Shown here: piece after piece, positions 27,563 to 37,005 of the stretch
Numbering within the stretch: position 1 is the first letter of the stretch
Layout of the letters: the number at the start of each line of letters is the position of its first letter
From: Hydractinia symbiolongicarpus
Lineage: Eukaryota; Cnidaria; Hydrozoa; Anthoathecata; Hydractiniidae
Assembly: GCF_029227915.1 (NCBI RefSeq)
Contig: NC_079876.1
Span: 31,905,828 to 31,969,827, forward strand
DNA length: 64,000 bases
Direction: 5' to 3'
Made by a program: the position numbers and the translations under genes
Notes under the pieces: generated by a model
Database searches by the model: none
Seen by the model: the letters and a program-made list of their open reading frames with translations, nothing else
What the model was told of the DNA's origin: nothing

Positions 27563-27643
27563 CGCTGCGAGTAGGGTTCGAACCTACGCGGGAAGATCCC
27601 ATTTGATTTCTAGTCAAACGCCTTAACCACTCGCCATCGCAGC
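27563..27643 (-). tRNA. tRNA-Ser(AGA) unit 24, D-stem deletion
   Basis: 81 nt: one C of the GCC in the D stem is missing (near 27633), probably disrupting the D arm and A box. Position 60 carries the C of Ser(TGA) rather than the U of Ser(AGA), suggesting conversion from the paralogue. Two spacer changes also sit upstream in the plus direction. Confidence 0.75.
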
Positions 27644-27701
27644 CTGACAAACCGCTGGCCATTGCCACAAGGCCGACCAGAAAGCACAACATTACTGCTA
27701 A

Positions 27702-27774
27702 AGGCACTGCCCGGATTTGAACCGGGGATCTCCTGTTTACTAGACAGGCGCTTTAACCGCTAAGCCACAGCGCC
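27702..27774 (-). tRNA. tRNA-Thr(AGT) unit 24
   Basis: Consensus copy. Confidence 0.97.
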
Positions 27775-27890
27775 TGCCTGTTGGGAGATTTTGAAAATCT
27801 CAATATCACACGTCTGAAATGCCGTTAAGGCTACTAACACACCGGGACGTGATACACTGTCACTCGGAAATTTTGGAAATGAGTAGTAAC

Positions 27891-27961
27891 GCATTGGTGG
27901 TTCAGTGGTAGAATTCTCGCCTGCCACGCGGGAGACCGGGGTTCGATTCCCCGCCAATGCA
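27891..27961 (+). tRNA. tRNA-Gly(GCC) unit 24
   Basis: Consensus copy. Confidence 0.97.
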
Positions 27962-28098
27962 TCGTGTTTTACCTACACCAGAAAATACTCTCCGTAAAAA
28001 AGAAAGGAAGGAAAATAAATAAAAAAACATAGCTGAGGAAAAGTGCTACGGCTGCTTGCATTCACCACCTCAAACCGCCCTGCTGGGCAGTGATAAAA

Positions 28099-28115
28099 TG
28101 CCGAGACCCGGGATT

Positions 28116-28166
<51 letters not shown>

Positions 28167-28171
28167 TCGGC
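28099..28171 (-). tRNA. tRNA-Phe(GAA) unit 25
   Basis: Majority G65 form. Confidence 0.97.
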
Positions 28172-28251
28172 CATGATCAATTCTATCACATGGCAAAGGT
28201 CTGTACGTTGTGATAGACACTTGACCAGATCAAAAAGAATGTTTGAAGATT

Positions 28252-28333
28252 CGCTGCGAGTAGGGTTCGAACCTACGCGGGAAGATCCCATTAGATTTCA
28301 AGTCTAACGCCTTAACCACTCGGCCATCGCAGC
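28252..28333 (-). tRNA. tRNA-Ser(TGA) unit 25
   Basis: Consensus copy. Confidence 0.97.
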
Positions 28334-28407
28334 AGAAATTGCTGGGTAACCAGAATAATTCACCAGCTCACCACTCAGGTGCCGAAGAGGACAAAAAGCC
28401 AACTAGT

Positions 28408-28479
28408 AGGGGACACCCGGGTTTGAACCAGGGACCTCTCGATCTGCAGTCGAATGCTCTACCACTGAGCTATATCCCC
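28408..28479 (-). tRNA. tRNA-Cys(GCA) unit 25
   Basis: Consensus copy. Confidence 0.97.
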
Positions 28480-28555
28480 AGCCAAGGACGGAATCCACGC
28501 ACAGGGTATATAACATCAACGCGTGAGAGAGCAACTTAACTTAAAAAATGTACAC

Positions 28556-28627
28556 TTCCCGCACCGGGAATCGAACCCGGGCCGCCTGGGTGAAAACCAG
28601 AAATCCTAACCACTAGACCATGCGGGA
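28556..28627 (-). tRNA. tRNA-Glu(TTC) unit 25
   Basis: Consensus copy. Confidence 0.97.
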
Positions 28628-28724
28628 CACATTCGCACCACTAAGTAATTTAGATGTCATGCTTTTTCTGACAATTTGAACTAGCTCTGTCTTTTTGTTC
28701 GTGTCAAAAACACCTTTTTGCGTC

Positions 28725-28806
28725 CGCTGCAAGTAGGATTCGAACCTACGCGGGAAGATCCCATTTGATTTCTAGTCAAACGCCTTAACCACTCGGCCAT
28801 CGCAGC
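28725..28806 (-). tRNA. tRNA-Ser(AGA) unit 25
   Basis: C67U: acceptor pair becomes G-U. Confidence 0.95.
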
Positions 28807-28864
28807 CTGACAAACCGCTGGTCATTGCCACAAGGCCGACCAGAAAGCACAACATTACTGCTAA

Positions 28865-28937
28865 AGGCACTGCCCGGATTTGAACCGGGGATCTCCTGTT
28901 TACTAGACAGGCGCTTTAACCGCTAAGCCACAGCGCC
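28865..28937 (-). tRNA. tRNA-Thr(AGT) unit 25
   Basis: Consensus copy. Confidence 0.97.
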
Positions 28938-29053
28938 TGCCTGTTGGGAGATTTTGAAAATCTCAATATCACACGTCTGAAATGCCGTTAAGGCTACTAA
29001 CACACCGGGACGTGATACACTGTCACTCGGAAATTTTGGAAATGAGTAGTAAC

Positions 29054-29124
29054 GCATTGGTGGTTCAGTGGTAGAATTCTCGCCTGCCACGCGGGAGACC
29101 GGGGTTCGATTCCCCGCCAATGCA
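29054..29124 (+). tRNA. tRNA-Gly(GCC) unit 25
   Basis: Consensus copy. Confidence 0.97.
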
Positions 29125-29261
29125 TCGTGTTTTACCTACACCAGAAAATACCCTCCGTAAAAAAGAAAGGAAGGAAAATAAATAAAAAAACATAGCTGAG
29201 GAAAAGTGCTACGGCTGCTTGCATTCACCACCTCAAACCGCCCTGCTGGGCAGTGATAAAA

Positions 29262-29278
29262 TGCCGAGACCCGGGATT

Positions 29279-29329
<51 letters not shown>

Positions 29330-29334
29330 TCGGC
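29262..29334 (-). tRNA. tRNA-Phe(GAA) unit 26
   Basis: Majority G65 form. Confidence 0.97.
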
Positions 29335-29414
29335 CATGATCAATTCTATCACATGGCAAAGGTCTGTACGTTGTGATAGACACTTGACCAGATCAAAAAG
29401 AATGTTTGAAGATT

Positions 29415-29496
29415 CGCTGCGAGTAGGGTTCGAACCTACGCGGGAAGATCTTATTAGATTTCAAGTCTAACGCCTTAACCACTCGGCCATCGCAGC
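29415..29496 (-). tRNA. tRNA-Ser(TGA) unit 26, variable arm weakened
   Basis: Two adjacent G to A changes turn the variable-stem GGGA into AAGA, leaving two of four pairs. Confidence 0.88.
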
Positions 29497-29570
29497 AGAA
29501 ATTGCTGGGTAACCAGAATAATTTACCAGCTCACCACTCAGGTGCCGAAGAGGACAAAAAGCCAACTAGT

Positions 29571-29642
29571 AGGGGACACCCGGGTTTGAACCAGGGACCT
29601 CTCGATCTGCAGTCGAATGCTCTACCACTGAGCTATATCCCC
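29571..29642 (-). tRNA. tRNA-Cys(GCA) unit 26
   Basis: Consensus copy. Confidence 0.97.
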
Positions 29643-29718
29643 AGCCAAGGACGGAATCCACGCACAGGTTATATAACATCAACGCGTGAGAGAGCAACTT
29701 AACTTAAAAAATGTACAC

Positions 29719-29790
29719 TTCTCGCATCGGGAATCGAACCCGGGCCGCCTGGCTGAAAACCAGAAATCCTAACCACTAGACCATGCGGGA
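29719..29790 (-). tRNA. tRNA-Glu(TTC) unit 26, three changes
   Basis: G70A (C3/A70), G65A (C49/A65) and C38G in the anticodon loop. The most diverged Glu copy; probably decaying. Confidence 0.8.
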
Positions 29791-29887
29791 CACATTCGCA
29801 CCACTAAGTAATTTAGATGTCATGCTTTTTCTGACAATTTGAACCAGCTCTGTCTTTCTGTTCGTGTCAAAAACACCTTTTTGCGTC

Positions 29888-29969
29888 CGCTGCGAGTAGG
29901 ATTCGAACCTACGCGGGAAGATCCCATTTGATTTCTAGTCAAACGCCTTAACCACTCGGCCATCGCAGC
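29888..29969 (-). tRNA. tRNA-Ser(AGA) unit 26
   Basis: Consensus copy. Confidence 0.97.
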
Positions 29970-30027
29970 CTGACAAACCGCTGGCCATTGCCACAAGGCC
30001 GACCAGAAAGCACAACATTACTGCTAA

Positions 30028-30100
30028 AGGCACTGCCCGGATTTGAACCGGGGATCTCCTGTTTACTAGACAGGCGCTTTAACCGCTAAGCCACAGCGCC
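30028..30100 (-). tRNA. tRNA-Thr(AGT) unit 26
   Basis: Consensus copy. Confidence 0.97.
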
Positions 30101-30216
30101 TGCCTGTTGGGAGATTTTGAAAATCTCAATATCACACGTCTGAAATGCCGTTAAGGCTACTAACACACCGGGACGTGATACACTGTCACTCGGAAATTTT
30201 GGAAATGAGTAGTAAC

Positions 30217-30287
30217 GCATTGGTGGTTCAGTGGTAGAATTCTCGCCTGCCACGCGGGAGACCGGGGTTCGATTCCCCGCCAATGCA
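30217..30287 (+). tRNA. tRNA-Gly(GCC) unit 26
   Basis: Consensus copy. Confidence 0.97.
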
Positions 30288-30424
30288 TCGTGTTTTACCT
30301 ACACCAGAAAATACCCTCCGTAAAAAAGAAAGGAAAGAAAATAAATAAAAAAACATAGCTGAGGAAAAGTGCTACGGCTGCTTGCATTCACCACCTCAAA
30401 CCGCCCTGCTGGGCAGTGATAAAA

Positions 30425-30441
30425 TGCCGAGACCCGGGATT

Positions 30442-30492
<51 letters not shown>

Positions 30493-30497
30493 TCGGC
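30425..30497 (-). tRNA. tRNA-Phe(GAA) unit 27
   Basis: Majority G65 form. Confidence 0.97.
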
Positions 30498-30577
30498 CAT
30501 GATCAATTCTATCACATGGCAAAGGTCTGTACGTTGTGATAGACACTTGACCAGATCAAAAAGAATGTTTGAAGATT

Positions 30578-30659
30578 CGCTGCGAGTAGGGTTCGAACCT
30601 ACGCGGGAAGATCCCATTAGATTTCAAGTCTAACGCCTTAACCACTCGGCCATCGCAGC
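30578..30659 (-). tRNA. tRNA-Ser(TGA) unit 27
   Basis: Consensus copy. Confidence 0.97.
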
Positions 30660-30733
30660 AGAAATTGCTGGGTAACCAGAATAATTCACCAGCTCACCAC
30701 TCAGGTGCCGAAGAGGACAAAAAGCCAACTAGT

Positions 30734-30805
30734 AGGGGACACCCGGGTTTGAACCAGGGACCTCGCGATCTGCAGTCGAATGCTCTACCACTGAGCTATA
30801 TCCCC
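30734..30805 (-). tRNA. tRNA-Cys(GCA) unit 27
   Basis: A42C: U28/C42 mismatch in the anticodon stem. Confidence 0.92.
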
Positions 30806-30881
30806 AGCCAAGGACGGAATCCACGCACAGGGTATATAACATCAACGCTTGAGAGAGCAACTTAACTTAAAAAATGTACAC

Positions 30882-30953
30882 TTCCCGCACCGGGAATCGA
30901 ACCCGGGCCGCCTGGGTGAAAACCAGAAATCCTAACCACTAGACCACGCGGGA
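30882..30953 (-). tRNA. tRNA-Glu(TTC) unit 27
   Basis: A7G: acceptor pair becomes G-U. Confidence 0.95.
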
Positions 30954-31050
30954 CACATTCGCACCACTAAGTAATTTAGATGTCATGCTTTTTCTGACAA
31001 TTTGAACTAGCTCTGTCTTTCTGTTCGTGTCAAAAACACCTTTTTGCGTC

Positions 31051-31132
31051 CGCTGCGAGTAGGATTCGAACCTACGCGGGAAGATCCCATTTGATTTCTA
31101 GTCAAACGCCTTAACCACTCGGCCATCGCAGC
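31051..31132 (-). tRNA. tRNA-Ser(AGA) unit 27
   Basis: Consensus copy. Confidence 0.97.
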
Positions 31133-31190
31133 CTGACAAACAGCTGGCCATTGCCACAAGGCCGACCAGAAAGCACAACAATACTGCTAA

Positions 31191-31263
31191 AGGCACTGCC
31201 CGGATTTGAACCGGGGATCTCCTGTTTACTAGACAGGCGCTTTAACCGCTAAGCCACAGCGCC
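31191..31263 (-). tRNA. tRNA-Thr(AGT) unit 27
   Basis: Consensus copy. Confidence 0.97.
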
Positions 31264-31379
31264 TGCCTGTTGGGAGATTTTGAAAATCTCAATATCACAC
31301 GTCTGAAATGCCGTTAAGGCTACTAACACACCGGGACGTGATACACTGTCACTCGGAAATTTTGAAAATGAGTAGTAAC

Positions 31380-31450
31380 GCATTGGTGGTTCAGTGGTAG
31401 AATTCTCGCCTGCCACGCGGGAGACCGGGGTTCGATTCCCCGCCAATGCA
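31380..31450 (+). tRNA. tRNA-Gly(GCC) unit 27
   Basis: Consensus copy. Confidence 0.97.
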
Positions 31451-31587
31451 TCGTGTTTTACCTACACCAGAAAATACCCTCCGTAAAAAAGAAAGGAAGG
31501 AAAATAAATAAAAAAACATAGCTGAGGAAAAGTGCTACGGCTGCTTGCATTCACCACCTCAAAACGCCCTGCTGGGCAGTGATAAAA

Positions 31588-31604
31588 TGCCGAGAGCCGG
31601 GATT

Positions 31605-31655
<51 letters not shown>

Positions 31656-31660
31656 TCGGC
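31588..31660 (-). tRNA. tRNA-Phe(GAA) unit 28
   Basis: C65 form, the only one right of unit 17. Confidence 0.96.
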
Positions 31661-31740
31661 CATGATCAATTCTATCACATGGCAAAGGTCTGTACGTTGT
31701 GATAGACACTTGACCAGATCAAAAAGAATGTTTGAAGATT

Positions 31741-31822
31741 CGCTGCGAGTAGGGTTCGAACCTACGCGGGAAGATCCCATTAGATTTCAAGTCTAACGCC
31801 TTAACCACTCGGCCATCGCAGC
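31741..31822 (-). tRNA. tRNA-Ser(TGA) unit 28
   Basis: Consensus copy. Confidence 0.97.
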
Positions 31823-31896
31823 AGAAATTGCTGGGTAACCAGAATAATTCACCAGCTCACCACTCAGGTGCCGAAGAGGACAAAAAGCCAACTAGT

Positions 31897-31968
31897 AGGG
31901 GACACCCGGGTTTGAACCAGGGACCTCTCGATCTGCAGTCGAATGCTCTACCACTGAGCTATATCCCC
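31897..31968 (-). tRNA. tRNA-Cys(GCA) unit 28
   Basis: Consensus copy. Confidence 0.97.
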
Positions 31969-32044
31969 AGCCAAGGACGGAATCCACGCACAGGGTATAT
32001 AACATCAACGCGTGAGAGAGCAACTTAACTTAAAAAATGTACAC

Positions 32045-32116
32045 TTCCCGCACCGGGAATCGAACCCGGGCCGCCTGGGTGAAAACCAGAAATCCTAACC
32101 ACTAGACCATGCGGGA
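32045..32116 (-). tRNA. tRNA-Glu(TTC) unit 28
   Basis: Consensus copy. Confidence 0.97.
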
Positions 32117-32213
32117 CACATTCGCACCACTAAGTAATTTAGATGTCATGCTTTTTCTGACAATTTGAACTAGCTCTGTCTTTCTGTTCGTGTCAAAAAC
32201 ACCTTTTTGCGTC

Positions 32214-32295
32214 CGCTGCGAGTAGGATTCGAACCTACGCGGGAAGATCCCATTTGATTTCTAGTCAAACGCCTTAACCACTCGGCCATCGCAGC
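32214..32295 (-). tRNA. tRNA-Ser(AGA) unit 28
   Basis: Consensus copy. Confidence 0.97.
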
Positions 32296-32353
32296 CTGAC
32301 AAACCGCTGGCCATTGCCACAAGGCCGACCAGAAAGCACAACATTACTGCTAA

Positions 32354-32426
32354 AGGCACTGCCCGGATTTGAACCGGGGATCTCCTGTTTACTAGACAGG
32401 CGCTTTAACCGCTAAGCCACAGCGCC
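32354..32426 (-). tRNA. tRNA-Thr(AGT) unit 28
   Basis: Consensus copy. Confidence 0.97.
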
Positions 32427-32542
32427 TGCCTGTTGGGAGATTTTGAAAATCTCAATATCACACGTCTGAAATGCCGTTAAGGCTACTAACACACCGGGAC
32501 GTGATACACTGTCACTCGGAAATTTTGGAAATGAGTAGTAAC

Positions 32543-32613
32543 GCATTGGTGGTTCAGTGGTAGAATTCTCGCCTGCCACGCGGGAGACCGGGGTTCGATT
32601 CCCCGCCAATGCA
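32543..32613 (+). tRNA. tRNA-Gly(GCC) unit 28
   Basis: Consensus copy. Confidence 0.97.
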
Positions 32614-32750
32614 TCGTGTTTTACCTACACCAGAAAATACCCTCCGTAAAAAAGAAAGGAAGGAAAATAAATAAAAAAACATAGCTGAGGAAAAGTGCTA
32701 CGGCTGCTTGCATTCACCACCTCAAACCGCCCTGCTGGGCAGTGATAAAC

Positions 32751-32767
32751 TGCCGAGACCCGGGATT

Positions 32768-32818
<51 letters not shown>

Positions 32819-32823
32819 TCGGC
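32751..32823 (-). tRNA. tRNA-Phe(GAA) unit 29, terminator changed
   Basis: Majority G65 gene; T4 changed to GTTT at 32750, as in unit 16. Confidence 0.96.
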
Positions 32824-32903
32824 CATGATCAATTCTATCACATGGCAAAGGTCTGTACGTTGTGATAGACACTTGACCAGATCAAAAAGAATGTTTGAAG
32901 ATT

Positions 32904-32985
32904 CGCTGCGAGTAGGGTTCGAACCTACGCGGGAAGATCCCATTAGATTTCAAGTCTAACGCCTTAACCACTCGGCCATCGCAGC
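32904..32985 (-). tRNA. tRNA-Ser(TGA) unit 29
   Basis: Consensus copy. Confidence 0.97.
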
Positions 32986-33059
32986 AGAAATTGCTGGGTA
33001 ACCAGAATAATTCACCAGCTCACCACTCAGGTGCCGAAGAGGACAAAAAGCCAACTAGT

Positions 33060-33131
33060 GGGGGACACCCGGGTTTGAACCAGGGACCTCTCGATCTGCA
33101 GTCGAATGCTCTACCACTGAGCTATATCCCC
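33060..33131 (-). tRNA. tRNA-Cys(GCA) unit 29, discriminator U73C
   Basis: The discriminator is C instead of U (plus 33060), removing the main CysRS identity base. Otherwise consensus. Confidence 0.88.
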
Positions 33132-33207
33132 AGCCAAGGACGGAATCCACGCACAGGGTATATAACATCAACGCGTGAGAGAGCAACTTAACTTAAAAAA
33201 TGTACAC

Positions 33208-33279
33208 TTCCCGCACCGGGAATCGAACCCGGGCCGCCTGGGTGAAAACCAGAAATCCTAACCACTAGACCATGCGGGA
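33208..33279 (-). tRNA. tRNA-Glu(TTC) unit 29
   Basis: Consensus copy. Confidence 0.97.
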
Positions 33280-33376
33280 CACATTCGCACCACTAAGTAA
33301 TTTAGATGTCATGCTTTTTCTGACAATTTGAACTAGCTCTGTCTTTCTGTTCGTGTCAAAAACACCTTTTTGCGTC

Positions 33377-33458
33377 CGCTGCGAGTAGGATTCGAACCTA
33401 CGCGGGAAGATCCCATTTGTTTTCTAGTCAAACGCCTTAACCACTCGGCCATCGCAGC
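33377..33458 (-). tRNA. tRNA-Ser(AGA) unit 29
   Basis: U39A: A31/A39 mismatch next to the anticodon loop. Confidence 0.92.
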
Positions 33459-33516
33459 CTGACAAACCGCTGGCCATTGCCACAAGGCCGACCAGAAAGC
33501 ACAACATTACTGCTAA

Positions 33517-33589
33517 AGGCACTGCCCGGATTTGAACCGGGGATCTCCTGTTTACTAGACAGGCGCTTTAACCGCTAAGCCACAGCGCC
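33517..33589 (-). tRNA. tRNA-Thr(AGT) unit 29
   Basis: Consensus copy. Confidence 0.97.
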
Positions 33590-33705
33590 TGCCTGTTGGG
33601 AGATTTTGAAAATCTCAATATCACACGTCTGAAATGCCGTTAAGGCTACTAACACACCGGGACGTGATACACTGTCACTCGGAAATTTTGGAAATGAGTA
33701 GTAAC

Positions 33706-33776
33706 GCATTGGTGGTTCAGTGGTAGAATTCTCGCCTGCCACGCGGGAGACCGGGGTTCGATTCCCCGCCAATGCA
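33706..33776 (+). tRNA. tRNA-Gly(GCC) unit 29
   Basis: Consensus copy. Confidence 0.97.
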
Positions 33777-33913
33777 TCGTGTTTTACCTACACCAGAAAA
33801 TACCCTCCGTAAAAAAGAAAGGAAGGAAAATAAATAAAAAAACATAGCTGAGGAAAAGTGCTACGGCTGCTTGCATTCACCACCTCAAACCGCCCTGCTG
33901 GGCAGTGATAAAA

Positions 33914-33930
33914 TGCCGAGACCCGGGATT

Positions 33931-33981
<51 letters not shown>

Positions 33982-33986
33982 TCGGC
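33914..33986 (-). tRNA. tRNA-Phe(GAA) unit 30
   Basis: Majority G65 form. Confidence 0.97.
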
Positions 33987-34066
33987 CATGATCAATTCTA
34001 TCACATGGCAAAGGTCTGTACGTTGTGATAGACACTTGACCAGATCAAAAAGAATGTTTGAAGATT

Positions 34067-34148
34067 CGCTGCGAGTAGGCTTCGAACCTACGCGGGAAGA
34101 TCCCATTAGATTTCAAGTCTAACGCCTTAACCACTCGGCCATCGCAGC
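34067..34148 (-). tRNA. tRNA-Ser(TGA) unit 30
   Basis: C60G in the T loop. Confidence 0.94.
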
Positions 34149-34222
34149 AGAAATTGCTGGGTAACCAGAATAATTCACCAGCTCACCACTCAGGTGCCGA
34201 AGAGGACAAAAAGCCAACTAGT

Positions 34223-34294
34223 AGGGGACACCCGGGTTTGAACCAGGGACCTCTCGATCTGCAGTCGAATGCTCTACCACTGAGCTATATCCCC
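34223..34294 (-). tRNA. tRNA-Cys(GCA) unit 30
   Basis: Consensus copy. Confidence 0.97.
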
Positions 34295-34370
34295 AGCCAA
34301 GGACGGAATCCACGCACAGGGTATATAACATCAACGCGTGAGAGAGCAACTTAACTTAAAAAATGTACAC

Positions 34371-34442
34371 TTCCCGCACCGGGAATCGAACCCGGGCCGC
34401 CTGGGTGAAAACCAGAAATCCTAACCACTAGACCATGCGGGA
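34371..34442 (-). tRNA. tRNA-Glu(TTC) unit 30
   Basis: Consensus copy. Confidence 0.97.
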
Positions 34443-34539
34443 CACATTCGCACCACTAAGTAATTTAGATCTCATGCTTTTTCTGACAATTTGAACTAGC
34501 TCTGTCTTTCTGTTCGTGTCAAAAACACCTTTTTGCGTC

Positions 34540-34621
34540 CGCTGCGAGTAGGATTCGAACCTACGCGGGAAGATCCCATTTGATTTCTAGTCAAACGCCT
34601 TAACCACTCGGCCATCGCAGC
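34540..34621 (-). tRNA. tRNA-Ser(AGA) unit 30
   Basis: Consensus copy. Confidence 0.97.
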
Positions 34622-34679
34622 CTGACAAACCGCTGGCCATTGCCACAAGGCCGACCAGAAAGCACAACATTACTGCTAA

Positions 34680-34752
34680 AGGCACTGCCCGGATTTGAAC
34701 CGGGGATCTCCTGTTTACTAGACAGGCGCTTTAACCGCTAAGCCACAGCGCC
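34680..34752 (-). tRNA. tRNA-Thr(AGT) unit 30
   Basis: Consensus gene; upstream palindrome has one changed base. Confidence 0.97.
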
Positions 34753-34868
34753 TGCCTGTTGGGAGATTTTGAGAATCTCAATATCACACGTCTGAAATGC
34801 CGTTAAGGCTACTAACACACCGGGACGTGATACACTGTCACTCGGAAATTTTGGAAATGAGTAGTAAC

Positions 34869-34939
34869 GCATTGGTGGTTCAGTGGTAGAATTCTCGCCT
34901 GCCACGCGGGAGACCGGGGTTCGATTCCCCGCCAATGCA
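34869..34939 (+). tRNA. tRNA-Gly(GCC) unit 30
   Basis: Consensus copy. Confidence 0.97.
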
Positions 34940-35076
34940 TCGTGTTTTACCTACACCAGAAAATACCCTCCGTAAAAAAGAAAGGAAGGAAAATAAATAA
35001 AAAAACATAGCTGAGGAAAAGTGCTACGGCTGCTTGCATTCACCACCTCAAACCGCCCTGCTGGGCAGTGATAAAA

Positions 35077-35093
35077 TGCCGAGACCCGGGATT

Positions 35094-35144
<51 letters not shown>

Positions 35145-35149
35145 TCGGC
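35077..35149 (-). tRNA. tRNA-Phe(GAA) unit 31
   Basis: Majority G65 form. Confidence 0.97.
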
Positions 35150-35229
35150 CATGATCAATTCTATCACATGGCAAAGGTCTGTACGTTGTGATAGACACTT
35201 GACCAGATCAAAAAGAATGTTTGAAGATT

Positions 35230-35311
35230 CGCTGCGAGTAGGGTTCGAACCTACGCGGGAAGATCCCATTAGATTTCAAGTCTAACGCCTTAACCACTCG
35301 GCCATCGCAGC
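35230..35311 (-). tRNA. tRNA-Ser(TGA) unit 31
   Basis: Consensus copy. Confidence 0.97.
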
Positions 35312-35385
35312 AGAAATTGCTGGGTAACCAGAATAATTCACCAGCTCACCACTCAGGTGCCGAAGAGGACAAAAAGCCAACTAGT

Positions 35386-35457
35386 AGGGGACACCCGGGT
35401 TTGAACCAGGGACCTCTCGATCTGCAGTCGAATGCTCTACCACTGAGCTATATCCCC
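35386..35457 (-). tRNA. tRNA-Cys(GCA) unit 31
   Basis: Consensus copy. Confidence 0.97.
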
Positions 35458-35533
35458 AGCCAAGGACGGAATCCACGCACAGGTTATATAACATCAACGC
35501 GTGAGAGAGCAAATTAACTTAAAAAATGTACAC

Positions 35534-35605
35534 TTCCCGCACCGGGAATCGAACCCAGGCCGCCTGGGTGAAAACCAGAAATCCTAACCACTAGACCATG
35601 CGGGA
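35534..35605 (-). tRNA. tRNA-Glu(TTC) unit 31
   Basis: C50U: T-stem pair becomes U-G. Confidence 0.95.
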
Positions 35606-35702
35606 CACATTCGCACCACTAAGTAATTTAGATGTCATGCTTTTTCTGACAATTTGAACTAGCTCTGTCTTTCTGTTCGTGTCAAAAACACCTTTTTGCG
35701 TC

Positions 35703-35784
35703 CGCTGCGAGTAGGATTCGAACCTACGCGGGAAGATCCCATTTGATTTCTAGTCAAACGCCTTAACCACTCGGCCATCGCAGC
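35703..35784 (-). tRNA. tRNA-Ser(AGA) unit 31
   Basis: Consensus copy. Confidence 0.97.
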
Positions 35785-35842
35785 CTGACAAACCGCTGGC
35801 CATTGCCACAAGGCCTAACAGAAAGCACAACATTACTGCTAA

Positions 35843-35915
35843 AGGCACTGCCCGGATTTGAACCGGGGATCTCCTGTTTACTAGACAGGCGCTTTAACCG
35901 CTAAGCCACAGCGCC
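35843..35915 (-). tRNA. tRNA-Thr(AGT) unit 31
   Basis: Consensus copy. Confidence 0.97.
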
Positions 35916-36031
35916 TGCCTGTTGGGAGATTTTGAAAATCTCAATATCACACGTCTGAGATGCCGTTAAGGCTACTAACACACCGGGACGTGATACACTG
36001 TCACTCGGAAATTTTGGAAATGAGTAGTAAC

Positions 36032-36102
36032 GCATTGGTGGTTCAGTGGTAGAATTCTCGCCTGCCACGCGGGAGACCGGGGTTCGATTCCCCGCCAATG
36101 CA
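36032..36102 (+). tRNA. tRNA-Gly(GCC) unit 31
   Basis: Consensus copy. Confidence 0.97.
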
Positions 36103-36239
36103 TCGTGTTTTACCTACACCAGAAAATACCCTCCGTAAAAAAGAAAGGAAGGAAAATAAATAAAAAAACATAGCTGAGGAAAAGTGCTACGGCTGCTTGC
36201 ATTCACCACCTCAAACCGCCCTGCTGGGCAGTGATAAAA

Positions 36240-36256
36240 TGCCAAGACCCGGGATT

Positions 36257-36307
<51 letters not shown>

Positions 36308-36312
36308 TCGGC
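36240..36312 (-). tRNA. tRNA-Phe(GAA) unit 32
   Basis: C69U: acceptor pair becomes G-U. Confidence 0.95.
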
Positions 36313-36392
36313 CATGATCAATTCTATCACATGGCAAAGGTCTGTACGTTCTGATAGACACTTGACCAGATCAAAAAGAATGTTTGAAGATT

Positions 36393-36474
36393 CGCTGCGA
36401 GTAGGGTTCGAACCTACGCGGGAAGATCCCATTAGATTTCAAGTCTAACGCCTTAACCACTCGGCCATCGCAGC
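36393..36474 (-). tRNA. tRNA-Ser(TGA) unit 32
   Basis: Consensus copy. Confidence 0.97.
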
Positions 36475-36548
36475 AGAAATTGCTGGGTAACCAGAATAAT
36501 TCACCAGCTCACCACTCAGGTGCCGAAGAGGACAAAAAGCCAACTAGT

Positions 36549-36620
36549 AGGGGACACCCGGGTTTGAACCAGGGACCTCTCGATCTGCAGTCGAATGCTC
36601 TACCACTGAGCTATATCCCC
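36549..36620 (-). tRNA. tRNA-Cys(GCA) unit 32
   Basis: Consensus copy. Confidence 0.97.
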
Positions 36621-36696
36621 AGCCGAGGACGGAATCCACGCACAGGGTATATAACATCAACGCGTGAGAGAGCAACTTAACTTAAAAAATGTACAC

Positions 36697-36768
36697 TTCC
36701 CGCACCGGGAATCGAACCCGGGCCGCCTGGGTGAAAACCAGAAATCCTAACCACTAGACCATGCGGGA
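36697..36768 (-). tRNA. tRNA-Glu(TTC) unit 32
   Basis: Consensus copy. Confidence 0.97.
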
Positions 36769-36865
36769 CACATTCGCACCACTAAGTAATTTAGATGTCA
36801 TGCTTTTTCTGACAATTTGAACTAGCTCTGTCTTTCTGTTCGTGTCAAAAACACCTTTTTGCGTC

Positions 36866-36947
36866 CGCTGCGAGTAGGATTCGAACCTACGCGGGAAGAT
36901 CCCATTTGATTTCTAGTCAAACGCCTTAACCACTCGGCCATCGCAGC
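36866..36947 (-). tRNA. tRNA-Ser(AGA) unit 32
   Basis: Consensus copy. Confidence 0.97.
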
Positions 36948-37005
36948 CTGACAAACCGCTGGCCATTGCCACAAGGCCGACCAGAAAGCACAACATTACT
37001 GCTAA

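Noticed and set aside
27181-27707. A possible distinct gene at 27519-27707 or 21635-21856
   Set aside because: These longer frames result from the 1-bp deletion in unit 24 and the 1-bp insertion in unit 19, joining frames across Ser(AGA).
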